Source: Methylobacterium oryzihabitans
GTDB lineage: Bacteria > Pseudomonadota > Alphaproteobacteria > Rhizobiales > Beijerinckiaceae
Direction of reading: 5' to 3'
NCBI RefSeq assembly: GCF_004004555.2
Contig: NZ_SACP01000019.1
Location: 1 to 64,000, forward strand
DNA: 64,000 bases
Shown here: piece after piece, positions 50,035-58,995 of the stretch
How positions within the stretch are numbered: the first letter of the stretch is position 1
How the letters are laid out: each line of letters opens with the position of its first letter
Program-made: the position numbers and the translations under genes
The notes under the pieces: model-generated
The model's database searches: none
What the model was told of the DNA's origin: nothing
The model's input: the letters and a program-made list of their open reading frames with translations, nothing else

Positions 50035-52010
50035 GCGGCCTCTCCAGCCTCGCGCGCCCCGCCCCGGCGGGGCTCGGCGCCCTCGGCCGCGACGCCGCCG
50101 GGCCGGCGCTCGACGGCCGCGCGCCGCGGCGCTGGTGGCTCGTCCTCGCCGGCGCCGCTGCCCTGGTCGGGCTGTTCGCCGCCGCGCTGGCGTGGCTGCT
50201 GATCCGCGGCGTCGGGATCTGGGACAACAACAACCCGGTCGTCTGGGCCCTCGACATCGTCTCGTACGACTGGTGGATCGGCATCGCCTCGGGGGCGCTG
50301 CTCGCCGCCGCCGTGCTGACGCTGCTCGGGACGGAGTGGCGCTCGGGCGTGAGCCGCATCGCCGAGACCGTGGCGGTGCTGGCGGCGGCCGCCGCCGCGC
50401 TCTACCCGATCGCCCATCTCGGCCGGCCGTGGAAGTTCTACTGGACGCTGCCCACCCCCAACACCCTCGGGCTGTGGCCGCAATTCCGTTCGCCGCTGGT
50501 CTGGGACGCCGTCGACATCATCGGCTTCCTCGGGGTGAGCCTCACCCTGTGGGGCCTCGGCCTGCTGCCGGACCTCGCCTACCTGCGCGACCGCGCCTTC
50601 GAGGCCGTGCTGGCCGAGATCGAGCGCCGCGGGCGCCCGCGCCGCCTCAGCCTGCTGCGGGCCCAGCTCTACGGCATCGCCGCCCTCGGCTGGCGCGGCT
50701 CGGCCGTGCACTGGGCGCGCTGGGCGCAGGCCTGCCGGGTGATCGCGCTCCTGGCGGTCGGGCTGGTCCTGGCGCTCCAGACCGGGGCCTCGGTGATGCT
50801 CGCCGGCTCGCTGCTGCCGGGCTGGCACGACACCCTCCTGCCGGTCACCTTCCTGGTCAACGCGCTGCTGTCGGGCGTCGGCGTCACCGCGGCGCTCGCG
50901 GTTCTGCTGCGCCGGGCGCTCGGCCTCGACGCGGTCGTCACCGTGCGCCACCTCGCAGTGCTGGCGCGACTGCTGCTGCTGCTCGGCCTCGCCTCCGCCT
51001 ATTGCTACGGCGCCGAACTGCTGTCGGCCGCGCTTCACGGCGACGCCTTCGACCGGGCGGTGATCCTGCGGCGGATCGCCGGCGACCATGCCTGGGCGTT
51101 CTGGACCATCGTGGCCCTCGGGCTGCTGCCGGTGCAGGTGTTCTGGTGGCGGCGGGCCCGGCGGTCGGGGCGCGTCCTCGCGCTCGTCGGCCTCGCGGTC
51201 GCGGTGGCGAGCTTCGCCGACCACTTCATGCTGTTGGTCGTGACCCTCGGCCACGACTTCCTGCCCTCCTCGGCCCACGCCTACCGGATGGGGTTCTGGG
51301 GCCTCGCGACCTTCGCCGGCTCCGCCGGCCTGTTCCTCGCCCTGCTGCTGGTCGCGCTGCGCCTGCTGCCGATGGTGTCGCTGGTCGAGGCCCGGCAGGC
51401 GGCCGCGACCCGGTCCGCCCCGCCGCCGAACCGCGGACGCGACGCGACCGAGGCCGAGACCCGCGACGCGCCGCTCTGGGGCATCAGCGCCGAGTTCGAC
51501 AGCGACCGCAGCCTCGCGGCGGCTCTGAGGGCCTTCGGCCGCCGCGACCTCGGCGCCCGGCTCGACGCCTACGGGCCGGTGCCGATGCCGGAGACCGCCC
51601 GCGCCCTCGACCTGCCGGCGAGCCACATCCCGCTGATCGGGCTCGGCGCCGCCGTCGCCGCCGGGGCGGGCTTCATGGGCCTGTGCCTCTACGCCTCGGG
51701 GATCGACTACGTGTTCGACGTCGGCGGCCGGCCGCGCTTCAGCTGGCCGGCCTTCCTGGTGCCCTCCGCCTCGCTCGCGATGCTCGGCGGGACGCTCGCG
51801 GTGCTCGCCACCCTGCTGGTCGCCAGCCGCCTGCCGCGGCTCAACCACCCGGCCTTCAACATCCCCGACTTCCCTCGCGCCTCCAGCGACCGCTTCTTCC
51901 TCGCGGTCGAGATCCGCGATCCGGACCGCTTCGACCCGGCCCGGGTCGAGCGGGTGCTCGCGACCCTGCCGGAGATGCGCCCGCTCTCGATCCGCCGGGT
52001 GCCGCGATGA
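50031..52010 (+). CDS. actC: Fused alternative complex III subunits C and D
   Basis: This 659-residue membrane protein joins two usually separate subunits. Residues about 1-470 are ActC/NrfD-like with ten or so transmembrane helices, including WDNNNPVVWALDIVSYDWWIGI and LPTPNTLGLWPQFRSPLVWD, and hold the quinol site. Residues about 478-659 are ActD (DUF3341): PLWGISAEFDSDRSLAAALR, two hydrophobic helices, and HPAFNIPDFPRAS. Between them lies a polar linker (about 455-478). The frame is continuous with no stop or separate start. It overlaps actB and actE by four bases each (ATGA). Confidence 0.92.
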   Translation: MSGLSSLARPAPAGLGALGRDAAGPALDGRAPRRWWLVLAGAAALVGLFAAALAWLLIRGVGIWDNNNPVVWALDIVSYDWWIGIASGALLAAAVLTLLGTEWRSGVSRIAETVAVLAAAAAALYPIAHLGRPWKFYWTLPTPNTLGLWPQFRSPLVWDAVDIIGFLGVSLTLWGLGLLPDLAYLRDRAFEAVLAEIERRGRPRRLSLLRAQLYGIAALGWRGSAVHWARWAQACRVIALLAVGLVLALQTGASVMLAGSLLPGWHDTLLPVTFLVNALLSGVGVTAALAVLLRRALGLDAVVTVRHLAVLARLLLLLGLASAYCYGAELLSAALHGDAFDRAVILRRIAGDHAWAFWTIVALGLLPVQVFWWRRARRSGRVLALVGLAVAVASFADHFMLLVVTLGHDFLPSSAHAYRMGFWGLATFAGSAGLFLALLLVALRLLPMVSLVEARQAAATRSAPPPNRGRDATEAETRDAPLWGISAEFDSDRSLAAALRAFGRRDLGARLDAYGPVPMPETARALDLPASHIPLIGLGAAVAAGAGFMGLCLYASGIDYVFDVGGRPRFSWPAFLVPSASLAMLGGTLAVLATLLVASRLPRLNHPAFNIPDFPRASSDRFFLAVEIRDPDRFDPARVERVLATLPEMRPLSIRRVPR

Positions 52011-52537
52011 GCGCCCGCCTGCTGCCGCTTCTGGTCCTGCCGCTCCTCGCCGCCTGCGACGGCGCCGACATGGCGAGCCAGCCCAAGGCGAAGACCTGGG
52101 ACGCCAACGCCTTCTTCCCGCAGGGGCAGACGATGCGCCCGCCGGTGCCCGGCACCGTGCCGCGGGCCGAGCCCGGCCGCCCGGTCCCCGAGCCCGCGAT
52201 CATCGATGCGGCGATGCTGGAGCGCGGCCGGGAGCGCTACGGCGTGTTCTGCACCCCCTGCCACGGAGCGGGCGGCGACGGCGACGGGCTGATCGTCGGC
52301 CGCGGCTTCCCGCGCCCGCCCTCGCTGCACGATCCCCGCCTGCGCGCCGCGCCGGCGCGGCACTTCTACGAGGTCGTGTCCGCCGGCAAGGGCACGATGG
52401 CGAGCTACGCCGCCCAGGTGCCGCCGGCCGACCGCTGGGCGATCACCGCCTATGTCCGGGCGCTCCAGCTCAGCCGTGACGCCGCGGTGGCGTCCCTGCC
52501 GGCGGCCGACCGCGCCGCCCTCGACGGAGCCCGGTGA
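52007..52537 (+). CDS. actE: Alternative complex III subunit E, monoheme cytochrome c
   Basis: This 176-residue lipoprotein has a signal with lipobox LLAACDG. One heme site CTPCH is in YGVFCTPCHGAGGDGDG, and the axial Met is expected in GKGTMASYA. It is the ActE monoheme cytochrome of alternative complex III and probably hands electrons to the oxidase. Start overlaps the fused actCD gene, and the end overlaps the start of actF. Confidence 0.93.
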   Translation: MSARLLPLLVLPLLAACDGADMASQPKAKTWDANAFFPQGQTMRPPVPGTVPRAEPGRPVPEPAIIDAAMLERGRERYGVFCTPCHGAGGDGDGLIVGRGFPRPPSLHDPRLRAAPARHFYEVVSAGKGTMASYAAQVPPADRWAITAYVRALQLSRDAAVASLPAADRAALDGAR

Positions 52538-53586
52538 TGCGCCGCCGCCCGATCTCCCTCGCGGCCGGCCTCGGCGCCCTCGGGCTGTGCGCCCTGTTCG
52601 CCGCCTGGGGCTGGCCGGTGATGCCGTCCTACCTCGCGGCGTGGCTGGTGCTGATCGCGCTGCCGGCCGGCGCCCTGCCGCTGCTGATGGGGCTGGAGAT
52701 CGCCGGGCTCGGCGCCGGCCCGATGGCGGCGAGCCTGCGCCGGCTGCTCGGCCTGCTGCCGGTGGCCGGGCTGCTGCTGCTGCCGGTCCTGGCCAACCTC
52801 GAGCCGCTCTACGGCTGGAGCCGGGGCGAGGCGCCGGCGACGCCGTTGGCCGGATCCTGGTTCACCCCGGTCTTCTTCTGGCTGCGCAGCCTCGCCTATC
52901 TGGCGGTCTGGCTGTGGCTCGCCGGGACCTTCCGGCGCCCGCCCGGCGACCCGCCGGACCCGCGCCGGCGCTCGCGCGCGATGCTCGGCCTCGGGCTCCA
53001 CGCCCTCGTCGCCACCCTGGCGGCGGAGGACTGGGTGCAGTCGGTCGATCCGGGTCTCGGCTCGACCGCGTTCGGCCTCCTGATGATGACGATCCAGGCC
53101 AGCCTCGCGCTCTCGGCCGCCGCGCTGATCGCCGCCCGCGACTCGTCCGGCCGGCCCGGCCGCGACGGGCGGACCGCGGCCGCCTTCGCCGACCCGATGC
53201 TGGTCCTGCTCGCGATCTGGAGCTTCCTGCACGCGGTGCAGTACCTCGTGGTGTGGTCGGCCAACCTGCCGGACGAGGCGCGCTGGTACCTCGCCCGCGG
53301 CGGCCCGCTCGGCCGCTTCGCCGCCTGGACCGCCGTGGCGGTGGTGGTGATCGCCGCCCTCGCGCTCGCCCCCCGCCGCTCGGCCGGGCGGCCGGCGATC
53401 CTCGCGGCGGTGGCCGGGATGATCTTCGCCCTGCACGGCGGCGAGCTGTTCTGGCTCGTCACCCCGGCCTTCCGCGGCGGCTTCCGGTTCACGCTCGCCG
53501 ACGGCCTCGCCCTGATCGGCGTCGTCGGGGTCGCCGCCGGCCTCTACGCGCCGGTCGAGCGGCGCCTGCGGGGAGGCACCTCGTGA
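52534..53586 (+). CDS. actF: Alternative complex III subunit F, NrfD-like membrane protein
   Basis: This is a polytopic membrane protein of about 350 residues with ten hydrophobic segments. The conserved GSWFTPVFFWLRSLAY, LAAEDWVQSVDPGLGSTAFG and FAIWSFLHAVQYLVVWSANLPDE-like stretches identify ActF, the second quinone-type membrane subunit. It starts at GTG 52534 or ATG 52537, both directly at the actE stop. The next small gene overlaps its stop. Confidence 0.9.
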   Translation: MMRRRPISLAAGLGALGLCALFAAWGWPVMPSYLAAWLVLIALPAGALPLLMGLEIAGLGAGPMAASLRRLLGLLPVAGLLLLPVLANLEPLYGWSRGEAPATPLAGSWFTPVFFWLRSLAYLAVWLWLAGTFRRPPGDPPDPRRRSRAMLGLGLHALVATLAAEDWVQSVDPGLGSTAFGLLMMTIQASLALSAAALIAARDSSGRPGRDGRTAAAFADPMLVLLAIWSFLHAVQYLVVWSANLPDEARWYLARGGPLGRFAAWTAVAVVVIAALALAPRRSAGRPAILAAVAGMIFALHGGELFWLVTPAFRGGFRFTLADGLALIGVVGVAAGLYAPVERRLRGGTS

Positions 53587-54071
53587 GCGCGGAGCGCGGG
53601 CCCGGTCTCGTCGCGGCGATCGTCGCGGCCTTGGCCCTGCGGGCGGCGGGCGCCGTCCCCGGCCGGACGACGCCGGACTCCGCCGGCGCGGAGGGGCACG
53701 GCCACCCGGCCGGGTTCGAGAGCGAGGACGTCGATGTCGGCCGCACCGCCTGGATGGTGCTGGCGCTCGCCGTCTCGGTGGCGGCGGCGATCGGCGCCGT
53801 CGCGTTCCTGATGCACCTGTTCGGAGCCTGGACCCTGGCCGAGACCCCGCGCTTCACGCCCCAGCAGACCGCGACCCTCCGCCCGCCGCCGCCGAACCTC
53901 CAGGGCGACCCCTATGCCGACCTCGCCCGGCAGGAGGCGCGCGACCGCGCCGCTCTGGCGGGCTACGCCTACACCGACGCGGAGCGCCGCCGCGCCCGCA
54001 TCCCGGTCGAGCGGGCGATGACCCTGATCGAGGGGCGCTCCCTCGGCCCGGTCGAGGGCGCGGGCCGGTGA
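53583..54071 (+). CDS. Small membrane protein of the ACIII-oxidase operon
   Basis: This 162-residue protein has a GTG start overlapping actF by four bases. It has an N-terminal hydrophobic stretch, a His/Gly patch (AEGHGHPAGFE) and one clear helix (AWMVLALAVSVAAAIGAVAF). A soluble tail follows with LRPPPPNLQGDPYADLARQEARDRAALAGYAYTDAE-type sequence and RIPVERAMTLIEGRSLG. This tail recurs in small proteins beside caa3 oxidases and cytochrome c genes. It is of unknown role, perhaps assembly. Confidence 0.7.
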   Translation: MSAERGPGLVAAIVAALALRAAGAVPGRTTPDSAGAEGHGHPAGFESEDVDVGRTAWMVLALAVSVAAAIGAVAFLMHLFGAWTLAETPRFTPQQTATLRPPPPNLQGDPYADLARQEARDRAALAGYAYTDAERRRARIPVERAMTLIEGRSLGPVEGAGR

Positions 54072-55036
54072 CGACCTCCGACCTCGCCCTTCAGCTCTGG
54101 CCGCCCGCCGCCTCGGCCACCGCCGTCGAGACCGACTGGCTGATCCTCGCCTTCACGGTCCTGACCCTGCTGCTCACCGTGCCGGTCTTCGTCGCGATCA
54201 CGTGGTTCGCCATCCGCTACCGCGAGGGCGTGCGCGCCGACCGCTCGTCGTCGGGGGTGCGCAGCATGCCGATCGAGATCAGCTGGATGCTGATCCCGTT
54301 CCTGCTCACCCTGATCTTCTTCGCCTGGGGCGCGCGGCTGTTCTTCATCTCGAAGAGCCCGCCCGCCGACGCGATGGTCGTCGAGGCGATCGGCCGGCAG
54401 TGGATGTGGAAGTTCCAGCACCCGACCGGCCAGTCCGAGATCAACGACCTCCACATCCCGGTCGGTCAGGCGATCCGGATCCGCATGACCAGCCAGGACG
54501 TGATTCACGCGCTCTACTTCCCGGTCCTGCGGATGCAGATGGCGGTGCTGCCCGACCGGACCACCGAGATGTGGTTCAAGGCCGACCGCACCGGCACCTA
54601 CCGGATGTACTGCTCGGAATATTGCGGCACCGACCACTCGCGGATGGACGGCCGCCTCGTCATCATGACCCAGGCCGAGTACGCCGCGTGGCTCCAGGAT
54701 TCGGGGGCGCAGCAGGGCGGGCAGGCCGGCGCCGGCCGGGCGGTCTACGAGGCCTATGGCTGCGGCAACTGCCACGATCCCGGCGCCCGGGTGCGCGCGC
54801 CGTCCCTCGCCGGGCTCTACGGCCGGCCGGTGGCGCTCGCCGACGGCCGCACGGTCGTCGCCGACGAGAGCTACCTGCGGCAGAAGATCCTGAACCCGAA
54901 CCGCGACAGGCTCGCGGGCGGCGGCCGGCAGGTGATGCCGGCGTTCCAGGGCGTGATCGCCAACGACGACCTCGACCGGCTCGTGGCCTACATCAAGGCG
55001 ACGGGTCCGCGGGCAGAGCAGGAGGACCCGCGATGA
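54068..55036 (+). CDS. coxB: Cytochrome c oxidase subunit II with cytochrome c domain (caa3 type)
   Basis: This 322-residue subunit has two transmembrane helices (about 22-48 and 75-97). A cupredoxin domain has the CuA ligands in CSEYCGTDHSRM (near 181). A fused C-terminal cytochrome c domain has heme site CGNCH near 232 and a Met ligand in VMPAFQG. The fusion defines caa3-type oxidases, which take electrons directly from a membrane-bound donor. GTG 54068 overlaps the preceding gene. The neighbouring alternative complex III is the expected donor. Confidence 0.95.
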   Translation: MTTSDLALQLWPPAASATAVETDWLILAFTVLTLLLTVPVFVAITWFAIRYREGVRADRSSSGVRSMPIEISWMLIPFLLTLIFFAWGARLFFISKSPPADAMVVEAIGRQWMWKFQHPTGQSEINDLHIPVGQAIRIRMTSQDVIHALYFPVLRMQMAVLPDRTTEMWFKADRTGTYRMYCSEYCGTDHSRMDGRLVIMTQAEYAAWLQDSGAQQGGQAGAGRAVYEAYGCGNCHDPGARVRAPSLAGLYGRPVALADGRTVVADESYLRQKILNPNRDRLAGGGRQVMPAFQGVIANDDLDRLVAYIKATGPRAEQEDPR

Positions 55037-56712
55037 GCGGCAGCGCGACCACCGGCGACGCCCACGCCTTCCGCGACCCGCAGACCCCCGACGCCACCCT
55101 CGACCGCGAGGCCGACTACCTCCACGCCGAGCACACCCTGCGCTCGTGGTTCTTCACCACCGACCACAAGCGCATCGCGCTGCTCTACCTTGCCAGCATC
55201 ACGGCGTTCTTCGTCCTCGGCGCGGTCACCGCCGGCCTCGTGCGCCTCGCCCTCGTCGTGCCCGACGGGCAGGTGTTCTCCAACGACACCTACAACAAGC
55301 TGTTCACCATCCACGGCGTCGTGATGGTGTGGTTCTTCCTGATCCCGAGCATCCCGGCGACCTTCGGCAACTTCCTGATCCCGCTGATGATCGGCGCCCG
55401 GGACCTCGCCTTTCCGAAGCTCAACCTCGCCTCGTGGTACGTGTTCATGACCGGGGCGTTCTTCACCCTGGTCAGCGTCGTGCTCGGCGGGGTCGATACC
55501 GGCTGGACCTTCTACACCCCGCTCTCGACCGCGTTCTCCAACACCTGGGTCGTGCCGGCGCTGATCGGCGTCACCATCGTGGGCTTCTCGTCGATCCTCA
55601 CCGGGCTCAACTTCGTCGTCACCATCCACACCATGCGCGCCCCCGGCATGACGTGGTTCCGGCTGCCGATCTTCGTCTGGACCCACTACGCCACCAGCCT
55701 GATCTTCCTGCTGGCCACGCCGGTCATCACGCTCGCCCTGGTGCTGCTAATCCTGGAGCGCGCCTTCCACATCGGCGTGTTCGACCCGGCCTATGGCGGC
55801 GACCCGGTGCTGTTCCAGCACCTGTTCTGGTTCTACTCGCACCCGGCGGTCTACATCATGGTGCTGCCGGGCATGGGGGTGATCTCCGAGATCGTCCCGG
55901 CCTTCGCCCGCAAGAAGCTGTTCGGCTACAAGTTCGTCGCCTACGCGGCGATCGGGCTCGCCTCGGTGACGTTCTTCGTCTGGGGCCACCACATGTTCGT
56001 CAACGGGCAGAGCGACCTCGCCTCGCTCGCCTTCTCGGTGCTGTCCTTCGCGGTCGCCGTGCCCTCGGCGGTCAAGGTCTACAACTGGACCGCGACGATC
56101 CATAAGGGCTCGCTGCGGCTCGACACCCCGATGCTCTACGCCATGGGCTATATCGGGCTGTTCGTCCTCGGCGGCCTCACCGGCCTCTACCTCGCGACGC
56201 TCGCCATCAACCAGCACGTCCACGCGACCTACTTCGTGGTCGCGCATTTCCACTACATCATGGTCGGCGGCACGGTGCTGGCCTTCCTCGGCGGCCTGCA
56301 CTTCTGGTGGCCGAAGGTCACCGGCCGGATGTACGTCGAATCGTGGGGGCGGATCTCCGCCTTCCTCATCTTCATCGGCTTCAACGTGACGTTCTTCCCG
56401 CAGTTCATCCTCGGCTATCTCGGGATGCCGCGGCGCTACCACGTCTATCCGCCGGAGTTCCAGTTCCTCAACATCCTGTCCTCGGCCGGCTCGACCATCC
56501 TGGCGGTCGGCTACATCTTCCCGATGATCTATCTCGTGTACTCGATCTGGTTCGGGAAACGGGCGCCGGCGAATCCGTGGGACGCCCGCGGCCTCGAATG
56601 GACCGTCCCCTCCCCGCCGCCGGCCCACAACTTCCTGAGCGAGCCGAAGGCGCCCGAGATCCCCTACGACTACCCGATCCAGGCGTCCGAATCGCAGAGG
56701 CACCACTCGTGA
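55033..56712 (+). CDS. coxA: Cytochrome c oxidase subunit I, A2-type heme-copper oxidase
   Basis: This 559-residue, twelve-helix catalytic subunit binds heme a, heme a3 and CuB. FTIHGVVMVWFFLIP carries a heme a His. WFYSHPAVYIMVLPG (about 265-280) carries a CuB His and the crosslinked Tyr. GHHMFVNG has further CuB ligands, and VVAHFHYIMVGG the heme pair. The YSHPxVY motif lacks the D-channel Glu of A1 enzymes and places it in the A2 family, which uses the Tyr-Ser pair instead. ATG 55033 overlaps coxB as ATGA. Confidence 0.96.
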   Translation: MSGSATTGDAHAFRDPQTPDATLDREADYLHAEHTLRSWFFTTDHKRIALLYLASITAFFVLGAVTAGLVRLALVVPDGQVFSNDTYNKLFTIHGVVMVWFFLIPSIPATFGNFLIPLMIGARDLAFPKLNLASWYVFMTGAFFTLVSVVLGGVDTGWTFYTPLSTAFSNTWVVPALIGVTIVGFSSILTGLNFVVTIHTMRAPGMTWFRLPIFVWTHYATSLIFLLATPVITLALVLLILERAFHIGVFDPAYGGDPVLFQHLFWFYSHPAVYIMVLPGMGVISEIVPAFARKKLFGYKFVAYAAIGLASVTFFVWGHHMFVNGQSDLASLAFSVLSFAVAVPSAVKVYNWTATIHKGSLRLDTPMLYAMGYIGLFVLGGLTGLYLATLAINQHVHATYFVVAHFHYIMVGGTVLAFLGGLHFWWPKVTGRMYVESWGRISAFLIFIGFNVTFFPQFILGYLGMPRRYHVYPPEFQFLNILSSAGSTILAVGYIFPMIYLVYSIWFGKRAPANPWDARGLEWTVPSPPPAHNFLSEPKAPEIPYDYPIQASESQRHHS

Positions 56713-57368
56713 GCGCGGCCGGGGCGAGCGAGGTCGGGGTCCGCCTCGCCGGGCATTTCGCGACCGTCGAGCAGCAGCGCCGGGCGGCGGTGCTCGGCAT
56801 GTGGGCGTGGCTGCTCACCGAACTGCTGCTCTTCGCCGGGCTGTTCCTCACCGTCCTGGTGCTGCGCCTGCTCCACCCGGAGGCGGTGCAGGAGGCGGCC
56901 CGCCACCTCAAGTTCTGGATCGGCGCCGTCAACACCGTGGTGCTGATTTTTTCCAGCCTCACCATGTCCGGTGCGATCCAGCTCTCGCGCCTCGGCTGGC
57001 AGCGCGGCATGGTCCGCTGCATGCTCGCCACCGCGGCCCTCGGGACGCTGTTCCTCGTCCTCAAGGGCACCGAGTACCACGCCGACTACGAGGAGCACCT
57101 GATGCCGTTCCTCACGGAGCGGCCCTACGCCCTCGACCACCTGCCGGCCTCGCGGCTGTTCATCAACCTGTACTACGCCGCCACCGGGCTGCACGCCCTG
57201 CACCTGTTCACCGGCATCGCGATCCTGCTGGTGCTGACCCGGCAGGCGAGCCGGCCGGGCTTCCTCGCCGTGCACCAGAACCGGATCGAGATCTATGGCC
57301 TGTACTGGCACTTCATCGACCTGATCTGGATCATGGCGTTCCCGGTCCTCTACGTGCTGAACCGATAG
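56709..57368 (+). CDS. coxC: Cytochrome c oxidase subunit III
   Basis: This 219-residue membrane protein has five main helices, shorter than the seven-helix mitochondrial form. It has LGMWAWLLTELLLFAGLFL, the conserved Glu in LKGTEYHADYEEH, LYYAATGLHALHLFTG and GLYWHFIDLIWIMAFPVLY. It helps keep subunit I active during proton pumping. GTG 56709 overlaps coxA as GTGA. A short subunit IV gene follows after nine bases. Confidence 0.94.
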   Translation: MSAAGASEVGVRLAGHFATVEQQRRAAVLGMWAWLLTELLLFAGLFLTVLVLRLLHPEAVQEAARHLKFWIGAVNTVVLIFSSLTMSGAIQLSRLGWQRGMVRCMLATAALGTLFLVLKGTEYHADYEEHLMPFLTERPYALDHLPASRLFINLYYAATGLHALHLFTGIAILLVLTRQASRPGFLAVHQNRIEIYGLYWHFIDLIWIMAFPVLYVLNR

Positions 57369-57377
57369 GAGAGGGCG

Positions 57378-57683
57378 ATGCTCGGGCTCGGCCAGGACGA
57401 CAGGCGGCTCCTGTGGCAGCGGATGCGGGCCCCGGTCCTGGCCTCGGCCGCGCTCCTCGGCCTGCTTGCGGTCAACGTGGTGCTCGGCGCCACCCGGCCG
57501 TTCGCCGGGGTGTGGCTCGTCGAGATCGCGGTCGCGGGCGCGATGGTGCTGGTGGTGCTGCTGGTCTCGATGGAGGTGCGCCACGAGCCGCCGCTGGTCC
57601 GGCTGTTCGCCGGGATCGGGTTCTTCTGGGTCGCGATCCTGTTCGCGATGACGATGGTCGATTACCTCACCCGCACGGCTTGA
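57378..57683 (+). CDS. coxD: Cytochrome c oxidase subunit IV
   Basis: This 101-residue protein has three hydrophobic helices (about 19-38, 45-63 and 78-96), in the place and size of prokaryotic cytochrome oxidase subunit IV. A GGAGAGGG site precedes ATG 57378. It ends the oxidase gene set. Its role is structural, and the assignment rests mainly on length, helices and position. Confidence 0.8.
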   Translation: MLGLGQDDRRLLWQRMRAPVLASAALLGLLAVNVVLGATRPFAGVWLVEIAVAGAMVLVVLLVSMEVRHEPPLVRLFAGIGFFWVAILFAMTMVDYLTRTA

Positions 57684-57715
57684 GCCGCCGGCCGCTTCCT
57701 GGCACGCCCGGCGCC

Positions 57716-58930
57716 ATGATCGATTCCCCGACCCGTCCGCCGTCCCGCCGCCTGCCGCGCCCGCTCTCGGCCCTGCGCGCCTTGCTCACCAGCAGCGCCG
57801 GCGGCGGCCTCGTCCTGATGGCGAGCGCGGTGCTGGCGCTCGTCGTCGCGAACGGCCCCGCCGGCGACGCCTACGCGCACGCCCTGCACGCGTATCTCGG
57901 CCCGCTGAGCCTGCTGCACTGGATCAACGACGGGCTGATGGCGGTGTTCTTCCTGCTGGTCGGGCTGGAGATCAAGCGCGAGTTCCTCGACGGCGGGCTG
58001 CGCACCTGGCCCGACCGGGCGCTCCCGGGCATCGCGGCCCTCGGCGGCATGGTCGCCCCGGCGCTGGTCTACGTCGCGCTCAACCTCGGCACGCCCGCGA
58101 CCCTGCGCGGCTGGGCGATTCCCGCCGCCACCGACATCGCCTTCGCCCTCGGGGTGCTGGCGCTGCTCGGACCGCGGGTGCCGGTGTCGCTGAAGATTTT
58201 TTTGACCGCGCTCGCGATCCTCGACGACCTCGGCGCGGTGCTCATCATCGCGGCGTTCTACACCGCCGACCTGTCCCTGCCGATGCTCGGCCTCGCGGCC
58301 GGGATCGTCGCGATGCTGGCGATCCTCAACCGCACCGGCCAGCGCAACCTCGGCCCCTACCTCGTCCTCGGCGCCGCCCTGTGGTTCGCGGTGCTCCGGT
58401 CCGGCCTGCACGCCACCGTGGCCGGGGTGGTGCTGGCGCTGGCGATCCCGCTGCGGGCGAGCCCCGGCCGGCCCGACGACGCCCACTCGCCCCTGCACCG
58501 GCTGGAGCACGCGCTCCAGCCCTGGGTCGCCTACGCGATCCTGCCGGTCTTCGGCTTCGCCAATGCCGGCGTCTCGGTGGCCGGGCTCGGCGCCGACGCC
58601 CTGCTCGCGCCGGTGACCCTCGGCGTCGCCGCCGGCCTTTTTCTCGGCAAGCAGGTCGGCGTGTTCGGCGGCGTCTGGCTCGCGGTGCGCCTCGGCCTCG
58701 CCCCGCGCCCGGCCGGGGCGTCGTGGCGGCACGTCTACGGCGTGGCGCTGCTGTGCGGCATCGGCTTCACCATGAGCCTGTTCATCGGCGGGCTCGCCTT
58801 CGCGGGGATGCCCGAACTGGAAGCCGAGACCAAGCTCGGCGTGCTCGCCGGCTCGCTGCTCTCGACGATCGCCGGGGCGCTGGTGCTGGCGGGCGCGCCG
58901 CGGCCCGGTGCCGCCACCCACCCGGCGTGA
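57716..58930 (+). CDS. nhaA: Na+/H+ antiporter NhaA
   Basis: This 404-residue, about twelve-helix antiporter exchanges Na+ for H+. The pH-sensor/gate region is GLEIKREFLDGGL. The first conserved Asp is in PAATDIAFALGVL and the ion-binding Asp pair in LAILDDLGAVLII. The C-terminal GIGFTMSLFIGGLAF is typical. It begins 33 bases after subunit IV in the same direction, so it may share the respiratory transcript, which would couple pumping by the oxidase to sodium and pH balance. Confidence 0.94.
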   Translation: MIDSPTRPPSRRLPRPLSALRALLTSSAGGGLVLMASAVLALVVANGPAGDAYAHALHAYLGPLSLLHWINDGLMAVFFLLVGLEIKREFLDGGLRTWPDRALPGIAALGGMVAPALVYVALNLGTPATLRGWAIPAATDIAFALGVLALLGPRVPVSLKIFLTALAILDDLGAVLIIAAFYTADLSLPMLGLAAGIVAMLAILNRTGQRNLGPYLVLGAALWFAVLRSGLHATVAGVVLALAIPLRASPGRPDDAHSPLHRLEHALQPWVAYAILPVFGFANAGVSVAGLGADALLAPVTLGVAAGLFLGKQVGVFGGVWLAVRLGLAPRPAGASWRHVYGVALLCGIGFTMSLFIGGLAFAGMPELEAETKLGVLAGSLLSTIAGALVLAGAPRPGAATHPA

Positions 58931-58953
58931 GCGGGATCGCGCCGCGCGGGCTG

Positions 58954-58995
58954 GTGATACGATTGTCGGAACTGATCGTCCGAAAATCGTATCAC
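58954..58995. terminator. Long hairpin between convergent nhaA and regulator
   Basis: GTGATACGATT (58954-58964) pairs perfectly with AATCGTATCAC (58985-58995), an 11-bp stem, and TCGGA/TCCGA inside can extend it. The right arm covers the stop codon of the regulator on the minus strand. It is likely a bidirectional terminator. Confidence 0.6.
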
